A stretch of 64,000 nt of DNA. Origin: Cryobacterium sp. HLT2-28. Its GTDB lineage: Bacteria; Actinomycetota; Actinomycetes; Actinomycetales; Microbacteriaceae. The first letter of the stretch is position 1. Each line of letters opens with the position of its first letter. The stretch covers positions 84,108 to 148,107 of the forward strand of contig NZ_SOFH01000009.1 of NCBI RefSeq assembly GCF_004402495.1, written 5' to 3'. A model generated the notes under the pieces. The model saw only the letters and a program-made list of their open reading frames with translations, ran no database searches and was not told where the DNA came from. Positions 33,535-41,426 of this stretch are shown piece after piece. Position numbers and translations under genes: made by a program.

Positions 33535-34716
33535 ATGACCGGCGATCGGGGACGGGACCGAACCTTGCGACCCACCGGCCGCCGGAACCTCGCGCTGCTG
33601 GCGGCGCTGCTGCTGGCGGCGGCGCTGGCGGGATGCTCGGCCAGCGCGCCGCGGCCGTCCGTGGCAACCGAGACGCCGGCCCAGGCCCGGCCGACGCCCT
33701 CCCAGAGCGTGCCGCCGAACGCGGTTCTGTTGCCGGTGCATCCGGTGGGTGACCCCGTGGTCATCGCGTCGGGGCTGGATGCCCCCTGGTCCATTCTGCG
33801 CCTGCCCGCCGGCACCCTGATCAGCGAACGCGACACCGCGCTGGTGCGGGAGCTCCTCCCCGACGGCAGCCTGCGGGATGCCGCCGAGGTTCCGGGAGTG
33901 CGCCCCGGCGGCGAGGGCGGCCTGCTCGGCCTCGCGTTCCTCGCCGACGCCGCTGCCCCGGACGGAACCGGCTGGGTGTACGCCTACTTCACGGCCGCCG
34001 ACGACAACGAGATCGTGCGGATGCCGCTGTCCGGCACTCCGGGCGGCCTCGGCCTCGGCTCGGCCGAGCCGGTGCTCTCGGGCATCCCCAAGGCCGGCAA
34101 CCACGATGGCGGCCGGCTCGGCTTCGGACCCGACGGCCTGCTCTACGCCACGGCCGGCGACGCGGGCAACACCGCCAACGCCCAGGATCTCGGCTCGCTC
34201 GGCGGGAAGATCCTGCGGATGACGCCGACGGGCCAGGTGCCGGCCGGCAACCCGTTCGGCACGCTCGTCTATTCCTTCGGGCACCGCAATCCGCAGGGCA
34301 TCGCCTGGGACTCCCGCGGCCGGCTCTGGGCGAGCGAGTTCGGCCAGAACACCTGGGACGAGCTCAACCTCATCGTGCCCGGCGGGAACTACGGCTGGCC
34401 GGTCGTGGAGGGTGCGGCCGGGAACCCCGACTACCGCGACCCGGCAGAGCAGTGGCGCACGAGCGAGGCGAGCCCGAGCGGGCTGGCCATCGTGAACGAC
34501 ACCCTTTTCCTGGCAGCGCTGCGCGGCGAACGGATCTGGCGAATCGATCCCTCCACCGGGGAGACCAGTGCGTGGTTTGTCAACAGCTTCGGCCGACTGC
34601 GCGACGTGGTGTCGGGCCCGGATGGCACACTGTGGTTTGTGAGCAATAACACGGATGGCCGCGGAGACCCGTCTCCCGGCGACGACCGGCTGTACCAGGT
34701 GCGGGTGGCACCCTGA
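33535..34716 (+). CDS. PQQ-type glucose/sorbosone dehydrogenase family lipoprotein
   Basis: 393 residues from the ATG at 33535 (GAGG 7-10 nt upstream). Signal peptide with lipobox LAGC, lipidated Cys34. A six-bladed beta-propeller of the GSDH family follows: DAPWSILRLPAGTLISER, GLLGLAFL, NHDGGRLGFGPDGLLYAT, SFGHRNPQGIAWD, SEFGQNTWDELN and GGNYGWPVVEG. Known members oxidise aldose sugars with PQQ outside the cell membrane; PQQ synthesis genes are not in the window, so the cofactor may be scavenged. Its stop overlaps the next start (TGATG). Confidence 0.88.
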   Translation: MTGDRGRDRTLRPTGRRNLALLAALLLAAALAGCSASAPRPSVATETPAQARPTPSQSVPPNAVLLPVHPVGDPVVIASGLDAPWSILRLPAGTLISERDTALVRELLPDGSLRDAAEVPGVRPGGEGGLLGLAFLADAAAPDGTGWVYAYFTAADDNEIVRMPLSGTPGGLGLGSAEPVLSGIPKAGNHDGGRLGFGPDGLLYATAGDAGNTANAQDLGSLGGKILRMTPTGQVPAGNPFGTLVYSFGHRNPQGIAWDSRGRLWASEFGQNTWDELNLIVPGGNYGWPVVEGAAGNPDYRDPAEQWRTSEASPSGLAIVNDTLFLAALRGERIWRIDPSTGETSAWFVNSFGRLRDVVSGPDGTLWFVSNNTDGRGDPSPGDDRLYQVRVAP

Positions 34717-35219
34717 TGGCCGACCTCGACCGGGTGCGGCGCTGGGCCGACGCCCTCATCGCGCTGCACCTCGACCTGACCTGGACCTTCGCCTTCGACA
34801 ACGCGAAGAAGCGCGCGGGACTGTGCAATTACACGGTGCGGCGGATCACCGTGTCGCGGTACCTGGCCGCCCGCTACGACGACGACGAGGTGCACCAGAT
34901 TCTGCTGCACGAGGTCGCGCACGCCCTGGCCGGCCCGCGCGCCGGGCACGGGCCGAAGTGGAAGGCCGTCGCCAGCGGACTCGGCTACGACGGCAAACGC
35001 ACGCACGACGGCGAGATCGCCGACGAACTCGCCCCGTGGGTGGGAGAGTGCCCGGCCGGTCACATCCACTACCGCTACCGGCAACCCACCAGGGCGTTCG
35101 CCTGCGGGCTGTGCGGGCGCGGGTTCAACCGCGCGCACCTGATCAAATGGAACCGGAGGGAGATCACGGCGGCGGCACGGCGCCGCGCGGCGGCAGCCAC
35201 GGGCACCGGCACGAGGTGA
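34716..35219 (+). CDS. SprT-like zinc metallopeptidase-domain protein
   Basis: 167 residues, starting in the stop codon of the preceding gene. The zinc-peptidase motif HEVAHA lies at about residues 65-70, with GHGPKWKAVASGLG after it, as in the SprT/Spartan-like family. The C-terminal zinc ribbon looks partial: CGLC is present, but the first pair is CPAGH rather than C-x2-C. The substrate is unknown; relation to the upstream lipoprotein is only through the shared transcript. Confidence 0.85.
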   Translation: MADLDRVRRWADALIALHLDLTWTFAFDNAKKRAGLCNYTVRRITVSRYLAARYDDDEVHQILLHEVAHALAGPRAGHGPKWKAVASGLGYDGKRTHDGEIADELAPWVGECPAGHIHYRYRQPTRAFACGLCGRGFNRAHLIKWNRREITAAARRRAAAATGTGTR

Positions 35220-35321
35220 CGAACGCCCGGGACGAACGCCCAGGGACACCCTGTAAGCACACCCGGTGACGAACACCCCGGGACTATCACCCCGTGGCTG
35301 TCACCGGCAACCGTCACCGGT

Positions 35322-35349
35322 CAGTCGGCGACGGTCAGTCGGCGACGGT
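35322..35349. repeat. Tandem 14-bp repeat, two exact units
   Basis: CAGTCGGCGACGGT occurs twice head to tail, then degenerates into the stop region of the DUF427 gene. The 129-bp gap 35220-35348 between convergent genes also carries several related GTCACCGG copies, which may form the terminator. Confidence 0.7.
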
Positions 35350-35651
35350 CACTCGGTGACCGTGACCTCTTTCCAGAAGGCGACGTAGTTGCTGTAGTCC
35401 TGGCCGACCCGCTCGAATGAGGCCGGGTACGGCGTGGGATAGCTGAACGCGCGGTCCTGCAGCAGGGCGTCGTCGTTCTTCACGCTGAAGTACTGGCATT
35501 CGCCCTTCCAGGAGCAGGTGTACTGGGTCGGGCTCTCCACCAGCAGGTCGGCGTTCACCGACGCCGGCGGGAAGTACCAGTTGCCTTCGATCCTGACCAG
35601 GTCGTCCTGCGGTGCTTCGGCGAGGACGGTGCCGTTGAGTACTGCCTTCAT
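35349..35651 (-). CDS. DUF427 domain protein
   Basis: 100 residues from the ATG at 35651, with AAGGAGAAG upstream. Matches the compact DUF427 beta-rich fold: VRIEGNWYFPPASV, then TQYTCSWKGECQYFSV, YPTPYPASFERVGQDYSNYVAFWKEV. Biochemical function is unknown for the family. Precedes nothing on its strand but follows the ComB-like gene by 77 nt, so the two may be cotranscribed. Confidence 0.85.
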   Translation of the reverse strand: MKAVLNGTVLAEAPQDDLVRIEGNWYFPPASVNADLLVESPTQYTCSWKGECQYFSVKNDDALLQDRAFSYPTPYPASFERVGQDYSNYVAFWKEVTVTE

Positions 35652-35728
35652 AGAAGCTTCTCCTTGGGTCGGTGCCGGGCGTCTCGGCAGTCGGCCGAGG
35701 CCGTGCTCCGGCCGTGCTGGGGAAAACG

Positions 35729-36316
35729 TCAGGCTGGGAAGGTGAATTCCCGCAACAGCGGGATCCCAGCCGATTCACGGCCGGCGTCCGACTCGACCGT
35801 CGCCCGGTCCGGCGCGCCGACCGCGGCCGCCACCTCGGCCTGCCGCCCGTCGGCGACGAGGGCGAGGGCCGTCTCCGAGGCGGTGACCAGGTGCCGCAGC
35901 GCCTGCCGGAGCCCGGTGAAGCTTGCGGCGGCCGCCGCCGCCTCCGGCGAGACGTGGTCGATCCCGAGGCCCGCGAGGGCGTCGATGACCGCGCCGGCGA
36001 CGAGGAAGTCCTCGACCGCGAACCGGGCAGTGCCGTCGTTGCGCCGCTCGCCCACCGCGATCACCGCGACGGCGAACCGGTCGCCCTTCTCCGCCTGCCG
36101 ATCGAGCACCCATTCGGCGACGCGCTCGGCCGTGCCGAGATCGGCCCGGATGACCTGGTGCGCGGCCAGCGGGGTGGGGATGCCCTGCGCGTAGCCGGTG
36201 GGCGGCAGCGCGTCGGCCAGGATCACGACGTCCGCCTGCCCGGCGAGGGCCTGGAAGCCGACGAGGCCGACATCGAAACGGACCTGGTATTTCTGCTGGG
36301 GCTCGGCGGCAATCAC
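35729..36316 (-). CDS. ComB-like (2-phosphosulfolactate phosphatase family) protein
   Basis: 195 residues from a GTG start. N-terminal RFDVGLVGFQAL and DVVILADAL, central AVIAVGERRNDGTARFAVEDFLVAGAVIDAL: the pattern of the ComB family, in which GERxxGxxxxxED is the conserved signature. Coenzyme M synthesis is not expected in this organism, so the true substrate is probably a different phosphate ester. Upstream of DUF427 on the same strand. Confidence 0.68.
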   Translation of the reverse strand: MIAAEPQQKYQVRFDVGLVGFQALAGQADVVILADALPPTGYAQGIPTPLAAHQVIRADLGTAERVAEWVLDRQAEKGDRFAVAVIAVGERRNDGTARFAVEDFLVAGAVIDALAGLGIDHVSPEAAAAAASFTGLRQALRHLVTASETALALVADGRQAEVAAAVGAPDRATVESDAGRESAGIPLLREFTFPA

Positions 36317-36369
36317 CTCATCAGAATATCGGGAACGGCCCGGCGGACGGCAACCCTGCGGGCGCCGGG

Positions 36370-37635
36370 CTAGTGGACGTCGAACCGGGCCAGCGCGTCG
36401 GCATCCGTCGCCAGCGTCATCGCCCGACGGGCTCCGTCCAGCGCCGCGACCGGGTCGGTCTCGGCCACCGCGAGGGTGAGCTGGCGCTCGGACTCGGTCA
36501 GGCGCGTGCGTGCCTCGGCGCCGACGCGTCCGGGATGCCCGGTGATGAAGTCGCGGGTGACGGTGAGCTGGCTTCGCACGGCGAGCAGCGCGCCGGACAG
36601 GGCGCCGCGGGCGTTGTCGAGGCGAAGCTGCCGGTTGCGGGCGTCCGAACGGATGACGTCCAGCCCATCCATGGCCTCCCGGAGCCTGGCGAGGTCGGCG
36701 GCCGGATCGCTGAGGCGGGACGGCCGGCGCAGCTCGCCCAGCGCCGCGTCTGCCTCGGCGATGACACGGTTCAGGTCGGTGCGCGCGTCGGCCTCCTCGT
36801 GCGCGTCGCGCAGCGTGCGCGCCTCGGCCAGTTCGGCGTGGGCAGCGTCGAGTGCCCGGGTGAGGGCGGCGAAGCCGAGGTGCAGCCGGTCTTCTCCGGT
36901 CTCGATCGCGTCGAGCAGCTTGCCGGCCCGGAAGAGGCCGTGCTCGGCCGCCTGGAGCTGATCGCCGACCGGGCGGGCGGCGTCGGCGGCAAGCTGGGCC
37001 GCGGCGGCGTCCGTGGCGGCGCGCGCCTCGTCGAGGGCGGCCTGGGCGCGGCCGGCGTTGTCGCTGATCGAGGCGAGCGCGGCCGCCGAGTACGTGTGGG
37101 AGAGGCGGGCGAGGCTGGCCGCCCCCGCGGCGACGCGGTCGGAGACCCGGTCGAGGCGGCGCTGCAGCTTCTCGAGCAAGAGCGGCGCATCCCGTTCGAG
37201 GCCCCGCCGCGACGAGAAGTCGCGGGTCTGGGCCTGGAGCCGGGCGGTGGCCTCGTCGGCGAGCTGGGCGATCTGCTCGGTCCAGCGGCGGCGTTCGGTC
37301 TCGCTGTCGGGGATGCCGTCGTCGAGCTTCTGTTGCAGCGCGAAGGCTTCCTTGAGCTGGCGGGTGGACAGGGCGAGCGCGGCGGCGAAGTCGCGGGTGG
37401 CCCCCTCACCGAACTGGGCGAGGGCGAAGGCGAGTTCGTCGGCGTTGGCTTCGATCAGGTCGTCGGCGCGGACCAGGGCGATCGCGGCGGCACGGGAACG
37501 TTCGGCGGCGGCCTCCGCCAGGGCGAGGTCGCGGGCCCTGGCCCGGCGCCGGGCCAGGCCGACCAGCAGCGCCACGATGACGCAGACCACCCCGAGAACG
37601 ATGGCCGAGGGCACCCACCAGAGTTCGCCAGTCAT
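36370..37635 (-). CDS. Single-pass membrane protein with long coiled coil
   Basis: 421 residues from the ATG at 37635; an upstream TTG at 37653 has no better ribosome site. One membrane helix at about 5-27 (WWVPSAIVLGVVCVIVALLVGLA), then nearly 390 residues rich in Ala, Leu, Arg, Glu and Asp with heptad-like spacing and no Gly/Pro breaks, predicting extended antiparallel helices in the cytoplasm. It resembles the helical part that follows the TPM domain in larger actinobacterial proteins, but the TPM domain itself is absent. Function unknown. Confidence 0.65.
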   Translation of the reverse strand: MTGELWWVPSAIVLGVVCVIVALLVGLARRRARARDLALAEAAAERSRAAAIALVRADDLIEANADELAFALAQFGEGATRDFAAALALSTRQLKEAFALQQKLDDGIPDSETERRRWTEQIAQLADEATARLQAQTRDFSSRRGLERDAPLLLEKLQRRLDRVSDRVAAGAASLARLSHTYSAAALASISDNAGRAQAALDEARAATDAAAAQLAADAARPVGDQLQAAEHGLFRAGKLLDAIETGEDRLHLGFAALTRALDAAHAELAEARTLRDAHEEADARTDLNRVIAEADAALGELRRPSRLSDPAADLARLREAMDGLDVIRSDARNRQLRLDNARGALSGALLAVRSQLTVTRDFITGHPGRVGAEARTRLTESERQLTLAVAETDPVAALDGARRAMTLATDADALARFDVH

Positions 37636-37744
37636 ACCGGCGAGTCTAGCCAACGCCGGGGCCAGGTCTCCGCAACGAAACCGCCGATCCTGAGCCCATT
37701 CGCCGGCACCGCGGAGGGCACCGGATGCGGCGCCGGACGACCGG

Positions 37745-38182
37745 CTAGCCGCGCCGCATCTGGCGGCGGATCAGGTCGTAGTCGTGCCGCGAGATCTCGA
37801 TCAGACCGCGCCGGAGCTGGTAGCCCCAGTCGGGATCGTCGCGGGTGAATTCGAGCACGGTGAGCAGCGGGCGGATCGACGCGGCGACGGCATCCGTGTC
37901 GTAGTCGACCGGGTGCCGCCACGGCCGGTAGGACCCGGACCCCGCCTGGCCGGCCTGGCCCGTTCGGCCCGGGGCACCCTCGGCGATCCACCCGATCGCG
38001 GTGAACTCGCGCAGGGTCTCGCCATCGGACTCGGTCTTCGGCGAGTAGTAGACCACGCCGTCGGATTCGCGCATCTCCTCGAGGGCCGCCCGCGACCCGT
38101 GATTGGCCTGCGCGAGCCCCATCGACACTCCGCGGAGCACCTGCTCACGCGGCGCGACGCCCAGCCAGTATCGAATTGCCAC
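37745..38182 (-). CDS. EVE-domain (UPF0310) protein
   Basis: 145 residues from GTG at 38182. Opens with RYWLGVAPREQVLRGVSMG, then FAQANHG-like LAQANHGSRAALEEM, DGVVYYSPKT and FTAIGWIAEG, with C-terminal WGYQLRRGLIEISRHDY: the EVE/PUA-like fold. EVE domains bind modified bases in nucleic acid, and a few sit in defence systems. The neighbours here (coiled-coil membrane protein, SRPBCC protein) do not suggest defence. Divergent from the SRPBCC gene. Confidence 0.85.
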   Translation of the reverse strand: MAIRYWLGVAPREQVLRGVSMGLAQANHGSRAALEEMRESDGVVYYSPKTESDGETLREFTAIGWIAEGAPGRTGQAGQAGSGSYRPWRHPVDYDTDAVAASIRPLLTVLEFTRDDPDWGYQLRRGLIEISRHDYDLIRRQMRRG

Positions 38183-38225
38183 CCTCTCAGTTGTACTGCA
38201 TCAGGATGCGCCACAGACTAGGGGC

Positions 38226-38825
38226 ATGCGTGTACTGCTGAAAGAGATCCTCGACTGTTCCCCGGATGCCGCGTGGCGCGCCCTGCGCAGCCCCGCCGTC
38301 TTCCGGGAGGTGAGTTCGCCCGTGGTGAGCGTTGAATCGCTCGAGGCAGGCGGGTTCCCCACCGTCTGGGAACCCGGCGAGCACCCGGTCGGCCTGAACG
38401 CGCTCGGCCTCCTGCCGATGGGCGAACAGGTGATCCGGCTCACTATGGAGACCACCCGGAAGGACGGGGTGCGGATCCTCCGCGACACGGGCCGCGGTGT
38501 CTCCGGCGCGCTCGCCTCGGTCACCCTCTGGGACCACCGGATGGCCGTCGCCGCCGACCCGGCCGGCACGGGGAAGACCCTGTTCCGCGACCAGCTGATC
38601 TTCCGGACCGGTGCGCTCACCCTCGCCAGCTGGCCCGTGTTCTGGGCCCTCTGGCAGTGGCGGATGCACCAGCTCCGGCGCCTGGCCCCGACCTGGCGGC
38701 TCGACCTCGGCGTCGACCTGCCGGCCGATGCCGGCGCCTCGGCTTCCGAGACCGCGGCGGCCGACGCCTCGGCCGGCACGGTTTCCGGCGCCGATTCCGC
38801 CGCCGTTTCCGGGGTGACCGAATGA
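38226..38825 (+). CDS. SRPBCC-like (polyketide cyclase fold) protein
   Basis: 199 residues. MRVLLKEILDCSPDAAWRALRSPAVFREVSSP resembles the start of START/SRPBCC lipid-binding domains, and a central helix FWALWQWRMHQLRRLA closes the fold. The last 30 residues are an Ala/Ser-rich tail. A ligand cannot be named. Its stop overlaps the next start (ATGA, 38822-38825), so the two genes are translationally coupled. Confidence 0.65.
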   Translation: MRVLLKEILDCSPDAAWRALRSPAVFREVSSPVVSVESLEAGGFPTVWEPGEHPVGLNALGLLPMGEQVIRLTMETTRKDGVRILRDTGRGVSGALASVTLWDHRMAVAADPAGTGKTLFRDQLIFRTGALTLASWPVFWALWQWRMHQLRRLAPTWRLDLGVDLPADAGASASETAAADASAGTVSGADSAAVSGVTE

Positions 38826-39463
38826 CCACCACGCTCGGCGCTCTCCAGGTGGCCGACTGGCGCCGCCGGGTGTTCGGCCTCTACGCCGGGGTGCGCCAGC
38901 TCAGCGCGCACGACCCCGCGGCCGGCCACGAACTGTGGCGCAGCGGCCGCGACGACCTGTTCGCGGGGCATCCGTCGTCGCCGTTGATGCCCGACGACCG
39001 GTCCGCGTTCACCGGCTTGCCCGTCGCCGCCTATGACCCCGACTGGCGGTTCGAGGTGGAGGTCCACCGAGCCGAGCAGCCCCATCGGATCCAGGTGGAC
39101 ACGGGCACGGACGGCACGGTGCCGTTCGACCTCGTCGGCACGGTGCGCCTGCCCTACCTCGGCGCGATCGACCTGTGGCGCCTGGCCAGCTACGGCGGCG
39201 GGCTCTTCCTGCCGGTCAAGGACGGCCTGGCCGGCAAGCCCGGCGGAACGTACGGCGGCGGCCGGTACCTGCTCGACACCATCAAGGGCGCCGACCTCGG
39301 TCCGGGCGCCGACGACGACACCCTCGTGCTCGACTTCAACTTCGCCTACAACCCGTCCTGCGCCTACGACCCCATGTGGGCCTGCCCGCTGCCGCAGGCC
39401 GGCAATGTCGTGGCCGTCGAGGTGCCTGTCGGCGAGCTGTACACCGGCGCGGAACACGACTGA
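38822..39463 (+). CDS. DUF1684 family protein
   Basis: 213 residues. Family signatures are LWRSGRDDLFAGHPSSPL near residue 40, FTGLPVAAYDPDWRF, and the C-terminal FNFAYNPSCAYDPMWACPLPQ with the paired cysteines typical of DUF1684. Biochemical role unknown for the family. Coupled by a four-base overlap to the SRPBCC gene; followed by a spacer of 267 bp before the RNA helicase. Confidence 0.85.
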   Translation: MTTTLGALQVADWRRRVFGLYAGVRQLSAHDPAAGHELWRSGRDDLFAGHPSSPLMPDDRSAFTGLPVAAYDPDWRFEVEVHRAEQPHRIQVDTGTDGTVPFDLVGTVRLPYLGAIDLWRLASYGGGLFLPVKDGLAGKPGGTYGGGRYLLDTIKGADLGPGADDDTLVLDFNFAYNPSCAYDPMWACPLPQAGNVVAVEVPVGELYTGAEHD

Positions 39464-39711
39464 GGCACCGTTCCTGGGAAGCCGCTTGACAGCATCCGCT
39501 AGAGTGGGACCTTGCGAATGCGTAGTTGCGTTTGCTGCGTCGTAGAACGCCCTCTTCTTTCTTTCTCCGTCCGCCCACTCGTGGGCCGGCCGGATTTTGC
39601 GAATGAAACCTTCTTACGGCGAACGGATGTGCCCATCGGCACCTTCGCCATGTGAATCCTCCTGGCTCCGGCCTCTGCCTTTGCGCAAATCCGGTCCACG
39701 TGAGGAATCTG

Positions 39712-39738
39712 ATGCCCGAAAGGCACCACTTTGTCTGA
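39712..39738 (+). promoter_or_regulatory. Short upstream ORF overlapping the RNA helicase start
   Basis: ATG at 39712 with a strong GAGGA ribosome site opens an eight-codon frame (MPERHHFV, stop TGA 39736-39738). That frame overlaps the TTG start of the helicase (39731). The leader 39464-39711 has a TTGACA at 39486-39491 but no well-spaced -10 box. Termination on the overlap could couple or limit helicase translation. Confidence 0.45.
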
Positions 39739-41281
39739 AACTTCCTTTGGCACGCTCGGCGTGCCGGCTCCCCTCGTCGCCGTTCTCACGGCGCAGGGAA
39801 TCGACAGCCCCTTCCCGATCCAGGTCGACACCCTGCCCGACACCCTGAACGGCCGCGACGTGCTCGGCCGCGGCAAGACCGGCTCGGGCAAGACCCTCGC
39901 CTTCGCACTGCCGATGGTCGCCCGCCTCGGCGGCAAGCTGTCCGGCGGCAAGCGCCGCCCGGGCCGCCCGCTCGGCCTGATCCTCGCGCCGACCCGCGAG
40001 CTCGCCACCCAGATCACCAACGCGCTCACCCCGCTGGCCGAGGCGTACGGCCTCAACACGACGACCATCTTCGGCGGCGTCTCCCAGGGCCGACAGGTCT
40101 CCGCCCTCAAGGCCGGCGTCGACATCGTCGTGGCCTGCCCCGGCCGCCTCGAGGACCTCATGAAGCAGGGCTTCGTGAGCCTCGACGCCGTCGAGATCAC
40201 CGTGCTCGACGAGGCCGACCACATGGCCGACCTGGGCTTCCTGCCCGTCGTCACGCGCATCCTCGACAAGACGCCGAGCAGCGGCCAGCGTCTGCTCTTC
40301 TCCGCCACTCTCGACAACGGCGTGGACAAGATCGTGCGCCGCTTCCTGCACAACGAGGTTCTGCACTCCGTCGACGAGGCCACCAGCCACGTCTCCGCGA
40401 TGACCCACCACGTCTTCGAGGTCGACGGCGTCGAATCCAAGAAGGCCCTGATCGAGAAGCTCGCCTCGGGCACCGGCCGCCGCATCCTCTTCATGCGCAC
40501 CAAGCACCACGCCAAGAAGCTGGCCAAGGCCCTCACCGAGGCCGGCATCCCCGCCGTCGACCTGCACGGCAACCTGTCGCAGGTGGCCCGTGACCGCAAC
40601 CTCGCCGCGTTCAGCGCCGGCGACGTGAGCGTTCTCGTCGCCACGGATGTCGCGGCGCGCGGTGTGCACGTCGACGACATCGAACTCGTCATCCACGTCG
40701 ACCCGCCGGCCGAGCACAAGGCGTACCTGCACCGCTCGGGCCGGACCGCCCGCGCCGGCAGCGCCGGTGACGTCGTCACGCTGGTCCTTCCGGAACAACG
40801 CCGCGACACCGACGCGCTCCTGCGCAAGGCCGCCATCAAGGTGACCCCGCAGCGCGTGAACGCGGACTCCCCTGCCGTCGCCGCGCTCGTCGGCGATGTC
40901 GCCGAGTACGTCAAGCCGCTTCCCCGCACCGAGCAGCCGCAGCGCCAGTCGCAGGGCGGCCGTTCCCAGGGCGGCGGCCGCTCGCAGGGCGCCAATGCCC
41001 AGCGCAAGCGCGACGAGCGCGAGAGCGGTACCCGCGGCGGCCGTGACGGCGGCCGCGGCCGCAGCGGTGACTCCGTGGCGGCCGGCGGCTCTGCCCGCCA
41101 GGACCGTGCCGGACGCCCCGCGGCATCCGGTCGCAGCCACTCCCCGCAGGGGAACGGCGGAGCGGCCCGTACCGGCCAGGGTTCGGGACGCTCCGGCGGC
41201 CTGCAGGTCGGCGGCCTCGTGCGCGGTGCAGGCTCCACCGGCGGCGCACGCCGCTCGGCTCCCCGCCGCGCCCAGGGCTAA
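39731..41281 (+). CDS. DEAD-box ATP-dependent RNA helicase
   Basis: 516 residues from TTG at 39731, chosen because LSETSFGTLGVPAPLVAVL fits the family N-terminus. Q motif FPIQ near 28-31, Walker A GKTGSGKT (48-55), PTRELA, DEAD (160-163), SAT in LLFSATLD, and in domain 2 VATDVAARGVHVDDI and HRSGRTARAG. The last 115 residues are an RG/Q/S-rich basic tail for RNA binding. Similar to RhlE/DeaD types used in ribosome assembly and cold adaptation. A short ORF overlaps its start. Confidence 0.93.
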   Translation: MSETSFGTLGVPAPLVAVLTAQGIDSPFPIQVDTLPDTLNGRDVLGRGKTGSGKTLAFALPMVARLGGKLSGGKRRPGRPLGLILAPTRELATQITNALTPLAEAYGLNTTTIFGGVSQGRQVSALKAGVDIVVACPGRLEDLMKQGFVSLDAVEITVLDEADHMADLGFLPVVTRILDKTPSSGQRLLFSATLDNGVDKIVRRFLHNEVLHSVDEATSHVSAMTHHVFEVDGVESKKALIEKLASGTGRRILFMRTKHHAKKLAKALTEAGIPAVDLHGNLSQVARDRNLAAFSAGDVSVLVATDVAARGVHVDDIELVIHVDPPAEHKAYLHRSGRTARAGSAGDVVTLVLPEQRRDTDALLRKAAIKVTPQRVNADSPAVAALVGDVAEYVKPLPRTEQPQRQSQGGRSQGGGRSQGANAQRKRDERESGTRGGRDGGRGRSGDSVAAGGSARQDRAGRPAASGRSHSPQGNGGAARTGQGSGRSGGLQVGGLVRGAGSTGGARRSAPRRAQG

Positions 41282-41426
41282 CCGAACTGAGTCACGAGGC
41301 GGGTGACAGCCGGCTGATCAGGGTTGTTCCGATGCCGGTGTGGACGCGCTCAAATTTGTCGTAGGTGAGCCCGGGTGTCAGGGATGCTGCGCGTGCCGCA
41401 GTACCTCCGTGCATCCGGGCCGCGAC

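Noticed and set aside
37745..38182. EVE-domain protein as part of a defence island
   Set aside because: No restriction, nuclease or toxin gene adjoins it; neighbours are a coiled-coil protein and an SRPBCC protein.
39464..39711. Classic promoter or known riboswitch upstream of the RNA helicase
   Set aside because: TTGACA occurs at 39486 but without a -10 box at suitable distance, and no riboswitch family pattern was recognised.
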